From assembly GCF_016802725.1 (NCBI RefSeq), contig NC_052665.1:15568501-15632500 (forward strand): a stretch of DNA of 64,000 nt, written 5' to 3'. The notes below the pieces were generated by a model, which saw only the letters and a program-made list of their open reading frames with translations, did not search any database and was not told the origin of the DNA. This stretch comes from Solenopsis invicta. Taxonomy: Eukaryota; Arthropoda; Insecta; Hymenoptera; Formicidae. Below, piece after piece: positions 24,901-36,147 of this stretch. The position numbers were made by a program, and so were the translations under genes. Every line of letters begins with the position of its first letter. Within the stretch, counting starts at the first letter, position 1.

Positions 24901-27312
24901 GGTTTCAATCTGCGAACTCTGTATCATTCGTTACCTTAGACATAATATTAAGTATTAAAAAAGCTAAAAAGAGCCAGGGAATAAAAAGATTCTACTATAC
25001 TGTACTACACGCGCATGCGAGAGAGCTTACTAACAACAACTGCAATAAGCGCGGAAGGAAAAGTGCCTTCTTGTAATAACAAAGAAAAAGAAACAAAAGC
25101 AGGAAACCGAGACGTACCATTTATAGGATAAATTTAGAAATTTGTCAATCTGTATATTCAATTTTTTCAGCGTGCTTCTCTCTTTCTATATATAATCTAA
25201 TTGTAAAATTTTGAAAGAATCCCAGCTGTTGTCGCTTTCAGCTGGTTTTGCGTTTCGTTATGCGTCTTTGAATATGTAATATATGCATGTATAATATATT
25301 TTATTTTTCGTCTGTTATATTTATTGTCCGCGCAAAAAGATTAGCTGTGTATAAAAAAAATAACAGGGAAATATAACGGAGTTTGACTCGAACGAAACTT
25401 GCAGATACGGACAGATACAAGTTGTCTCTTTTCTTTTTTTTTTTATATACTACTGTGTCCAAAAAGTAAGGTGACATTGCATTTATTTCGAAAATTCTTT
25501 ATTTATTCTTGCAAATCAATTTCGTCCCCTTCAAAGTAATCCCCCCCTGATATAATACACTTATTCCAACGGATTTTCCAATCTTCGAAACAGTTGTAAT
25601 AATCGATTTCAGGAATGGCCTTTAGCTCCTTCGCAGCGAAACGGTGTCCCCGGAGCGGCCGCTTGAGTTTGCTGAATAGCCAGAAGTCGCATGGAGCCAA
25701 ATCAGGTGAATACGGTGGTTGTGGAACGATATTAGTCGAGTTTTTGGTTAAAAAATCACGAATCACCGTTTCGAGTCGATAGAAGAGATTCAAGCCGCTG
25801 CGAAGAAGGAGCTAAAGGCCATTCCTGAAATCGATTATTACAACTGTTTCGAAGATTGGAAAATCCGTTGGAATAAGTGTATTATATCAGGGGGGGATTA
25901 CTTTGAAGGGGACGAAATTGATTTGCAAGAATAAATAAAGAATTTTCGAAATAAATGCAATGTCACCTTACTTTTTGGACACAGTAGTACATATATATTC
26001 TCGTCGGTCGATGATGCAAGAATAAATTTGCTCCGACCGACGTTCGTCAATCTTGAGCACATAAATTATCGGACACATACACAATCGTTTTACGTAAATT
26101 TTGTAAATTCTTGTGTACCGCTTAAGGAGTAGGAAAAATAATAATTAGGAGGCATAACTTATATTTATTACAAACGATTATTTTTACAGTCTAAGCAGTA
26201 TCGGCGTGTCACATTTATAACACGTGGACCGTCGTATCTGAGAATATATCCTTACGCGACTGCGCGTAATAACTTAGCTCGAAGAGCCGCGTTGAAACTT
26301 GGCACCGCATTCCTGGCGTGATGCCTCATAAATTACGCTACAAACTACTCTCATTCGAAAAAAATAACCGAATATACATACATGACGGTAATGGATATGT
26401 AATAAATGTATATCGTCCAAAAACATAGACAGTAAGTCGACGGTAGATAATTATACGACTACTCTTAACAAAATATAAAATATAACATTAAATGTAATTT
26501 GTAATACTAACGTCGACATTGGTAAGCACGATCTTTTCCCTTTCGTTAAACAGAATTCCAAATGCTCTTACAAAAAGAAGAGAGCTACTAATCTTCTTTC
26601 TTTTACCTCCTATCTTATAAAATGTCGCGATATAAAAATGAAGAGGATCTGAGTTGGTCGCTCGAAAGAAAAAAAAACACGTGTAATGTATGATAATTAA
26701 ATCAATTTTTATTTCGTAGCAACATCTCGCCCGATAATGAGAATACTAACATCATTTGAAATCGTTGATATTCATTGGATTTTTTTTTTTTTTTTTTCAT
26801 TCTCTCGAAATTCGACTAAACATTAAAATCGGTAAAACGGCGTTTCTCCCGTGCTTTCGCACGGGCGCGTTACAAGTGTCTATATTTTTTTTTGTAGTCA
26901 AAAACATTTATACGAATAACACTGTTGAGCATACTACCTACGTTTATAGCGCAGTTTGTCAGAGGATCGCGAGATGCATCCATGAAGATCCTATTTTGGC
27001 AATGTCTTACACATTCACGTTTCGTAATTTTGATCTCCCTGCACGTTTTCGTGCGCATTTTCTAAATTTGGATAAAAGAATTTTAATCCTCGCCTTTTCG
27101 CCAATATGCGTCGCAGTATGCTCGCTAGCACATGGATTCGGAAATAGAATATACATGTACACACACACACACATATGATTAAGCGGAAATTTATATAAAT
27201 AAATGTCAATGTGTGTAATTTATATTCCTTTGGTATCGGACATTTTTGTTAATTAATTCGGGGCAACGCAGAATACAACGTACTTGATGCTAACTCTATC
27301 CCGCACCAAGTA
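21935..27312. other. convergent intergenic interval (MRP and CLPTM1 3' ends)
   Basis: 5.4 kb between two convergent genes. A polyadenylation-type AATAAA lies at 21992-21997, 58 nt after the MRP stop. The rest is AT-rich with no supported gene. It contains the fold-back mariner at 25453-25984, a short direct repeat of TCGATAAAAAYGCGTGT around 22821 and 22844, and a small open frame at 26756-27178 that is mostly poly-T and without homology I recognise. Parts are probably long 3' UTRs. Confidence 0.7.
25453..25984 (-). mobile_element. fold-back mariner fragment, two 3' ends in inverted orientation
   Basis: The element begins CTGTGTCCAAAAAGTAAGG and ends with its reverse complement, flanked by TA on both sides. 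The inverted arms are about 185 bp rather than the usual short repeats. Each arm encodes the C-terminal end of a mariner transposase (FEDWKIRWNKCIISGGDYF) reading outward to the terminus. The central roughly 160 bp is single copy. On the minus strand it adds the upstream segment with PYSPDLAPCDFWLF, which holds the third catalytic Asp. The N-terminal DNA-binding part and most of the catalytic domain are absent, so it cannot encode an active transposase. Confidence 0.9.
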
Positions 27313-30300
27313 TTATTCATTTTTCTTCGCGGACCCATCCTTCGCCGGGTGATCCTTAACAGCTACCTGATTCTTACTCTCCGCCAGTTGCGCCTCCATC
27401 TCACCGGAGAAGCCGAACTCGTTCACTCGGGTGTGGTCGGTCTTGTATATCCATCTTTGGTACAAAAATATAAAGAAAACAATATCGTCGCGGAAGCAGC
27501 CGATCCTGTACAGCGTCGGCATCTTTATCACAAATGCAAAGATATCGTCGATGAACGTGTTTAGGAATTTATACGACAGCATGCGCCACGGGAGGTGCGC
27601 GACACTCTTCAATTTGTAGTTGATGAACAGTTGTGGCGTCATCATGATGAATCCAAAGGTCAACAGAAATCCATACAGCATGCTGAGAATCCAGGAGTAC
27701 CATCCCTTGTGCTCCAAGTACATTAGAGAATAAATCGCGTATCCACCGAGCAGAGGGTACAGTGCCCACGAGAGGTACTTGAAGGCAAGCCTGTCGTACT
27801 CCTTCGTCGAAGACTCCACGTACGAGCCCTTGTCTTGGAATGATATCTTCGGAAAAATCCCGAGTACTTTCACTTCCCTATTGACGTTAATGTCTATAAC
27901 TTTGTTGATCTTCCACACTTCGATACAGAGACCTATCATGCAGCTGATGCGCACGACCGTGTTCGTCTCGTTGTCGAGAACGTAAAGGAGTACGACGAGA
28001 GACTGAAATACATTGAAGAATACGGAGCGTACCGATAAACCTTCTAAGGATTTTCGATTGTTCCAGAATTGAATGTCTGAAAGGCAGAAAAGAGTTTCTC
28101 AGATTGCAGTTGTGTGATATGAACGAGAGATAAGTTTCTGTTATTTGAATAGAGATGTGCGAATCAATGTTTTTGATCCTAAATCGAATTAAATCAAAAT
28201 TTTTACTTGAATCAAACCTTTAAAACAACTTTTAATTAATAACATAATTATTGTTCGGTTGAAAATTAACATATAGGTAATAAAAAATTTCTGTTGAAAT
28301 TCAAATCACAAAGATTTAAATGCGACCCTTACCTGATCCGATTCAATTTCATTCATATTTGAATAATTCGCACATCTCTAATTATTTTTCAGAGATGGTT
28401 TTTAGAGCTTACCATTTTTAAATGCTAAAAATTCAAACACGCTATGCAAGATTGATACAACTATAGTTAATCCTAGTAAATATGGATTTGTTTCGAGTAA
28501 AGTTTCCTTCAGGGTATCTTGATCATTATCATCGTCGTCGGATGCCTCTCCTGTATGAATAACGATAACAGATGAAAAAGTTTATTAACCACGCAATTCT
28601 CCACGTGGCAAAGATTCACATCCTAATTTTTTTACTATATGTCAAACGTAACACAAACCCATAAACGATGATGTCCACTTATTTCTAACGGACTGAGCTG
28701 CGTATATCTGCCACTTGAATAATGAGAGCGGCTGATAAGTCAATCTCAGCTCCAATTGCTCTACGGTATCGTTTAACGGTTGATAGTCTCGCTGCATGTT
28801 CCAAAAATCATTCATATATAGTATTGGTTTGTAAGCATTTCCACCAGGTAAAAAATGTATATCTACGAGAAGAGCAACACAATGAAGTATTTCCAGTATA
28901 CAGGTCTCTCTCTATGCATATAACACAAGTATATTTGTATACTTACATTCATCTAATGGCTGCGGTACTTGACCATACACCCAGTTGGTTTCATCAAACA
29001 CTAAATTAACAGTTAAATTTGGATGCCAGTGTGAAACATATTCCTGATCCATTAATTCAGCTTTCTGGAAGAATTTATATGTCTAGTATACATAATTTAA
29101 GCAGAAAAAACTCCATTTTTTTATTAGGAGTCTTGGTGCTTAATATTATTTCTATGTCAAGTTTTAAATACATTTTTTAATTTTACAAAATGTGACTTAA
29201 AAAATCATAAACTGAAATTAAAATTAATATTTTAAATTAAATCGAGTAACAATTTTGATGTTGCTAGTATCTTAAAGTGCTGTGGAAAATTTATTGCAAA
29301 AAGTATAACTAGAAATCTGAAATTCCCTCTATTCTGTAACGAGTGTCTTATCAATTTGACTATTGAGACATATGGTAATATTTTTTGCAATAATCAAAAT
29401 AGATGGGTAAAAGATTTTCCATTAGCTATTATAAGTATTAATGCATATGTTTAAAATTATAAATAAAGTCCCTACTTGGTCAATGGCTGGAGTAAATATT
29501 CTGGTTCATTAAAATCCTATAAAAATTATATAAGATATACGCACCTCCATCTCTTCCTTACTGGCTGTGCTCTCGCCAGTTAGCAAGTTGTGCCTCTTTT
29601 GATATCTGATCTTCTTGAACTTGTTCAACATTTTTTTCGAGTACGACACATAGTCGCCGGCGTATACGCCCTTGCCAGCCTTCGGATTCGGCGACTTTCC
29701 AGCTTTCGTAATGTATATGTGCAGGTAGATCGAGCCATTTTGCTTTAATCGCTCGGATGGAACAAACGTGTGCTCGAGCACCCTGGACCCATCTCGATTC
29801 GGTCCGCCGTACCAATCACCGTAAACCAAACCCTCTTCGAACCAAATCAGAGATCGCGGATCGTCAAACCTTTTGAAGTTCTCGGATTCCGACAAATAAA
29901 CACTAAGGTCAAATAACGTTCCATTCGAAAAAATATTTACAGCTTGTAGGCGCGTGTCGCCAGTGGCGTTGGGAGACTTGGGATTATTATCAGAGCGTCT
30001 AAAGAGGCTACTAATAAAATAAATTATAAGGGCTCGTATGATCAATGATTTTGTTATGGCGAAGAACGACTCTAGGCGCGACTGTTGTGCCGGTTGTGCC
30101 TTCTGCCTCTGCTCATTATTCTCCGCGTTTGCCTGTAAAAAAAAAAAAAACACACATTCGAATTACAATAGAACCTCAACGGTTCTTCGCTCGCACGATG
30201 TAAAATCGTGGCATAATTTTGGATAAAAATTTACATCGTTATTAAATAAGCTTCGATATTCACGATTGTATCTAATTGTGCGGTATCATGCGACCTTTCA

Positions 30301-30568
30301 TTAAAAAGGGAAGAAAAAACTTATGTATAATTTAAAGAGTTGTATCAGTGCATGCAGACTCGACTGGTCTTCATTCTCGAGGCACCTCCTTGCGCAGCAG
30401 ACGTGAAAATGGAAATAACAACAAATGTAATGTGACAAATTAACATACGTCTGTTTCGTCGTTATTCTGTTCGGTTCTCGGAACCAGTTCACCGTTGGGC
30501 TGATTGCTATCCATGTTTTCAGCAACATCTACTTCCGCGTTGTCACGATGATCGTTTCCAGTAACCAT
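27313..30568 (-). CDS. CLPTM1: CLPTM1 (cleft lip and palate transmembrane protein 1 homolog)
   Basis: A multipass ER membrane protein; mammalian CLPTM1 retains GABA-A receptors in the ER, and related CLPTM1L acts on ER lipids. Exons in transcript order: 30449-30568, 29545-30132, 28947-29064, 28659-28862, 28413-28550, 27313-28076, all phase-consistent, 643 aa. An acidic polar N-terminus is followed by an early hydrophobic segment (around SLIIRALIIYFISS), then a large lumenal domain with DWYGGPNRDGSR. The C-terminal half has several membrane helices and the family stretches LFINYKLKSVAHLPWRM and TFIDDIFAFVIKMP. It ends in a Lys/Glu-rich tail. The start ATG is the first in the exon. It is divergent with DTL. 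A MITE sits in its last intron. Confidence 0.95.
28152..28378. mobile_element. TA-flanked MITE in CLPTM1 intron
   Basis: 227 bp with terminal inverted repeats GAGATGTGCGAAT and ATTCGCACATCTC, flanked by TA. It has no coding content and fits a non-autonomous Tc1/mariner-like element. Confidence 0.8.
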
Positions 30569-31574
30569 TTTTCTCTATCAGGGTCCCGTGAGTTTTCTTT
30601 GACCATAAACAAAAGAAATAGCAGAGATTGGCACAATCACGCGCGTGCATCATGCATATGCGCGAGCCTGTGAATGGCTGCGGTCCATTTGATGGCTAGA
30701 GATGCTTTGAAGCATTTGATTAACCAATCGGAACAAAGAATTTTACAAATTGACCAATCAAAGAATGCTTCGAAGCATTTCTAGCGTCAAGTGGACGGTA
30801 GCACCGACGAGAGACTATTAAAGACCACTAACCTTACGGGAGTTGTGTGACTGTTAAATTTTTAATGATAAACTGACAATACAGTACTAATTTTATAAAT
30901 TATTGTTATTCTAAAGTTTCATAGATATACTTATGTATTTGTAACCCGAAAATTCTCGATTTTTATTAAAAATTGCAGTTTTGATGTTAACATCAAAGTT
31001 TGATTATCGACAGAGATAATAACTGATCAAAAAGAATTACAATTTTGAAGCAATATACAATGATGTTATTAAATATAAGTATGCATACTTGCTTATGAAG
31101 TATTTGTATTATAAAAAAATCAAGATTTTAATAATGTATTACTCAAATATTTGTATTAACAATCATATAGTCGATAACGTCATTGCTCTTCAATTACCGC
31201 CGGGCCCCTGGGCCTCAGTGACGATCCTGAAAATTTACCTAGGGTTGACGGTCTTTAATAGTCTCTCGTCAGTGTCCAAATGCATTTGCGGCAAACGTAT
31301 TGGAACACGTTGGAATATATTAGAGCACGCGAACAAACCTGAAGTTATCGTACCCGACGAGTAGAATTTTCGAACGCAGCGCCATGTGCGGGCGTTATCG
31401 TTTTTTAATTTTACTTTTTTTTATCAATCTCGCGTGCGCGCAGCCGCTACATGAAAGCGAACCCAATTTGCGCTGAATCTGACAGATTTCCCGCGTACTG
31501 TGTTGCGGGTATAAACATTTTCGTATTGGATTCGAAGGAGCATTATCTTAGAATTTTGTTCATGTCAGTACAAA
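30569..31574. promoter_or_regulatory. shared divergent promoter region of CLPTM1 and DTL
   Basis: 1.0 kb between the two start codons of head-to-head genes. It contains an inverted repeat enclosing two CCAAT boxes (30724-30728 and 30754-30758). No TATA box is obvious. The open frame at 31089-31364 is not supported. Confidence 0.6.
30681..30799. repeat. inverted repeat enclosing two CCAAT boxes
   Basis: Arms about 30681-30722 and 30763-30799 are imperfect reverse complements (GGTCCATTTGATGGCTAGAG against CTAGCGTCAAGTGGAC). Each arm holds an ATGCTTYGAAGCAT palindrome; the right copy is a perfect 14-bp palindrome. Two CCAAT motifs lie in the loop region. Confidence 0.75.
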
Positions 31575-34500
31575 ATGAATGTAACACGTGCCATTCAACG
31601 ACGGGAGAGAGGCTACGGTAATTACATACGAACGCGTACGTCTTACGAGAGATTTAAACGACGGTTTTCCGTTTATGTTCGGACGCAGGTTATCCGGTTT
31701 TGTAATAACTGTAGTCAGTCGGATTGATTTTATTAACTTTAATCGCTATCAAATCATTGCGATCGAATGTTATTATTTTAATAATTATCTAATTATTACA
31801 CGAACATCCTGTGTTGGCTTTTACGACATTTATTTATTAAATTGATTTACCTTTTCAGAGCCTTTCTCATTTTAATAAATGTTTTACAGCTGCAAAATGT
31901 AATTATAACAGTGCAATTGAAAAGAATTGGAACAGTGCTAGATAGCTTGTTTCTGCAAATAATTTTTATACAATTTTAATGATAAACTACTTAAAACGAT
32001 ACATTGTGTATTTGTAGATGATTAAAGTATTATTAATTTGTTATTGCATTTACTGCAATAATCTAAATAAAATAAAGTTTATAATGAATTAAATTTGAAA
32101 ATAAATAAACTTTATTAAATTTTTTATTATTTACTGTAATTATAATGATACATTTGATGTCTTCTGTAGGAATGGTATATGATTATGATTTTGCACTTTA
32201 TCGCCTGAAGTGCTACTATGAGGATGTATACCATGGGATAAGTCCAAATGTAAACACAGATGATTATAATCCCCGGCCACCAGTGTTTGCATGTCGTTTC
32301 TGTACTGCGCCAGGATACGAGGAGGTTCTCGCCCTGGCTAATGAAGATGGGAAAGTCGCCTTTCAAGACACTAGGAAGAAGTATGAAAACAATGCACCAT
32401 TGGAAGGAACACAGGTTGCTATCTCAATTGTCATTTAACTTTAGCAAGCTTCTCAGGTGGACATATAGAAATACTAATGCAAAATGCATTGTATTCTTCA
32501 AGGCGCACTTTAACGCAATCTTTGACATTGCCTGGATGCCAGGAGAGATGAAGCTGGTCACAGCATCGGGAGATCATATGGCACGCTTGTGGGACGTTGC
32601 CAGGCTTGATATGAAACAAATTAATAACTTTGGCGCACATACGAGAAGTGTAAAAACAGCGGTGTTCCGTGATGAAGACAGAGGTATCTAGATATCGCGC
32701 GAAACTACAGTTGTATTTCTTAAAAACAATAGCCAGCACATTCATCTTTCATATGAAAGATAAAAAAATATTGATTCTTTTTTTTACTTTTTCATAATTT
32801 AACTTTTTACGATTGTTTCCGAATATGCATAAAGAATTTAATTGTTACTTGTAATTAGTGTTAAGTAAAATTTAATCAATTTAATAATTACAATTAAAAA
32901 TTTAGTTGATTTGAAATCTTAGGCGTTAATCGATTAAATTTTTATTTATAATAAAATGAATTGATTAAAATAATTGTGATTAATTCAATTGATTAATTTA
33001 AAATAATTATTGCTGATTACAAAAATTAATCGTTAATTTTAGTCACTGATTTATAGCATTAATTGATACCTGAATAGCATTGGTTAATATAATAATTTAT
33101 AATGCTCATAAAATTTATTAATATAATTTTTCAATATTAAAAATCATTGATTAACGATTATTTTTTTTAATCAACGATGTTTTAATAATCGATTAAACAC
33201 ATTGTTTTATCATTAATTGATTTTAATTGATTAGTTAAGCGAAAATTTGATCAATTATACAAAATTATTTGACAATTTCATTGTTTACTTTAATCATGAC
33301 TATATGTATATTTTTAAAATTTTTAATCGATTATTTTAGTTAACAAATTAATCGAATAATGTTCAACGCTACTTGTAATACACTAAGTAATGAAAAAATT
33401 TTGGAATCTTAAAATTGAAGCTGTATTTGCAACGGGTGCGAGAGACGGTTGCATCATGATATGGGATATCAGAGCTAATCATAACTGTCAGCCTAGGCCA
33501 GATAATTGTATTGCCAATGCACATAGCACGAGTAGCACAGGCAATACGAAACGGAGGTCATACACTCAAGCATCGCGAGCGCAAAGTATTACAGGTTTAG
33601 TGTTTCAAGATGATTTTACGCTAATCTCGTGCGCTGCAGGCGATGGGTAAGATTGTCTCTCTGTACTTATGTACCACGCGTTAGCGAAGGAATTTAATGC
33701 ATTTCTCGTCTTTTCAGATTATTAAAAGTATGGGACTTGCGCAAAAATTACACCGTCCACAAGAAAGAGCCGATAGCCAAGCATCTAATGAATTACTCCG
33801 GGAATAGTACCAAGAACGGTTTCTCCTCGCTGTTAATATGCCCAGCTAGGATTACATTGTACGCCAGCTGTATGGATGACGTTATATATGCTTATAATGT
33901 ATCTTCATATAATCGTAAACCGGGTAAATATCTTCTTTTAAGAAGTGAAATAAATTGATATATTCAATTTTTTTTTCAATTTTATTGAAGTAGAATTATA
34001 CGCAAAAATTCTTTGTGACAGTGGCCAAGTATTATGGACATGAGAATCGTACGTTCTATGTGAAGACATGTTTGAGTTCCGACGGTCGTTATCTTGCCAG
34101 TGGATCGGGCGATGAACTTGCGTATATTTGGAACACTAACAAACCAGGCACGTCACTAATTAAGCTTTCCGGTCACACGGACGAAGTGACTTGCATCGCG
34201 TGGTGCAGCGTAGGCGAAACTAAGGTTTCATTTCTAATGTTTATTAATATAAATAAAATAGGTGGATTATAATCTAGATATTTATAGGGAAGTTGGTATC
34301 TAATCTTATTTTTAATCCTGAGAATCATTTCAGATCGTGACTTGCTCCGACGATGCTTGCCATAAAATATGGAGAATCGGAGTCGAGGATCTAGCAGAAG
34401 ACTACAGGGAATCTATAATACGCGGTCGAGCTGAAGTCGTAGACAAATTAGAAAAAATGAAAATACAAGAAACTACCCCAAGTACTCGAAACTCGAATGG

Positions 34501-35339
34501 TTATCAAGACATTACGCCAAGCTCGGACGAACACAAGGAATCTGTCCTTTCTTCAGGTAAGAATAAAACATTGCTGTTGTAAATAAATGAAAGATAAATT
34601 TAATATAAATCATAGCTTAAAAAAGTTTTAGAGATTGTAGAACGATTTTCTTTCTTCAACTTTTTAAATTTGTATATAAATTCTGCATTATTTTTAGCAA
34701 AGAAATTTTTTTTATTCCACAGTTGAGACTCCTGAGTCTAGTAGTAGTATGGAAGATTATAATGGAAATAAACACCATTCTGCCAAACGTAGTTACCTGC
34801 AAATGTCAAGATCTGAGGGAAAATTCAAATGTATTTTATCACCTATTTATGAAAACCATAAGACGACTGCAAAACGAATTCATATAGAAAATCGTGGCAT
34901 GCGAAGATTATTCGGTTCGAGCAACGAAATACCTAGTACGAGTAGAGATTACAATTCGGACGAACCCAGTACGAGCCAGTCCATGAGTGAAGAAGTTTTT
35001 TCGCCTACATTAAACCTGCCAAATTTCGTGATGGATGGTACAGCGCCGCATTTACTTGAAATATCACCGCAAAAGTACAAAGAGAATGTCGATTGGTTAA
35101 CGAAAATTAGGAAGGAGAGATACAATCAAAAGAAGGCGGCGTCGAGCAGTCCAAAAACTCAATCGACACCTGGCCGACGATTCAACAGATCCCGCTCGAC
35201 CGAACCCCAAAAAGTAACAAAACCAACAAAAAGTGTTTCCTTATTAGACTTTTTTAAGCCATCCAATGCCATTGGTAAAGATAGCAAAAAGGATCTGCCT
35301 TCGAATAGTGATAATTTACCATCATCGAGTACATCTTGA
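31575..35339 (+). CDS. dtl: DTL/CDT2 (denticleless) WD40 substrate receptor of CRL4
   Basis: Substrate receptor of the CUL4-DDB1 ubiquitin ligase that destroys CDT1, p21-type and SET8-type substrates on PCNA-loaded chromatin. Exons: 31575-31617, 32170-32414, 32503-32683, 33421-33646, 33718-33923, 34022-34224, 34334-34556, 34723-35339, giving 647 aa. The start exon is short (MNVTRAIQRRERGYG) and was chosen because its GTAATT donor gives the phase the next exon needs. Seven-blade WD40 repeats span about 25-380. WDIR (IMIWDIRANH) and WDLR (KVWDLRKNYT) are DDB1-binding DWD-type motifs. The family sequence GHENRTFYVKT is present. The C-terminal third is Ser/Thr/Lys-rich and disordered, with a PIP-box-like SVSLLDFF at 613-620. 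First-exon assignment is the least certain part. Confidence 0.93.
32684..33420 (+). repeat. DTL intron with AT-rich ATTAATCGATTAA-type simple repeats
   Basis: Much of this 737-nt intron (about 32870-33370) consists of variants of AATTAATCGATTAA on both strands, giving many short self-complementary words. No coding content. Confidence 0.7.
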
Positions 35340-36147
35340 AAATAGTAGAATTCGATAATTTACAAATTATGGATATTCATGAATTGAATCTAGAAATTTT
35401 TTTCGGTTTCAGTTTTTTTATTTCATATAATATGAAAGCAGAGGATCTTAGAAGATTCTGTTTGCCAATATTGTAAAATAACTGAAACTTGGATTTTCCT
35501 TCGGATAATGGTGGGGTTTATCATCAAAACGAATACATTTTTAAAAACAGTACATGCTGAATTTAGTAATTTACGAATGATGGACACTCGCGAATTAAAT
35601 TTAAAATTTTTTTCGGTTTTAGTTTTAATTATAAAAGCAAAGACTCTCGAATCCCGGTCACTAATTTTATAAAATAACTGAAACTAACTCCTGATATAAC
35701 GCGTTTGATGAAAAGACTGGTTTATAAAATGCTAAGAGCTTTTACGCTACTGTACAAAATAGAAACATGAAAGAAGATATTAAATCTTAGCATTACTCGC
35801 AATAACATATCTTGCGTAATTTTCAAGAGTAACGTTTAAGGCGATTTAATTATAAGTTGTAGATAAATATGATCTGACAAATTTTTAATGAGCTTTGTAT
35901 TAGACATTACATTAGTGCATGAATGTATTATACACAAATTAACGACCGTTATAGTTGAAATATTTTTTGTACCCAGTAATAAATTATTTTTTTATGGAAA
36001 AGATATATATTAAATAATTTTTTATATAATATTTGGTTCAACGTCTGTTTCATCATACCTTTTCTATTCATTTTTAGGCAATCTAAAGATTATAATGATA
36101 TGAGTATCAAATGCTGTAAAGTAATTTTGAATTGTTTTTAAGTATCA
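35340..36147. other. convergent 3' region between DTL and AGK
   Basis: 808 nt of AT-rich sequence. AATAAA at 35978-35983 could end the DTL transcript. Two related stretches (about 35385-35480 and 35600-35690) share TTTTTTTCGGTTT-like and AAAATAACTGAAACT-like words, suggesting an old local duplication. No gene seen. Confidence 0.6.

Noticed and set aside
26756..27178. 140-codon open frame near the CLPTM1 3' end
   Set aside because: Starts in a poly-T run, no domain, probably in the 3' UTR on the other strand.
31575..31688. Longer DTL first exon ending at the CAG before GTTATC
   Set aside because: Ends in phase 0 while the next exon needs phase 1; the GTAATT donor at 31618 fits phase and family length.
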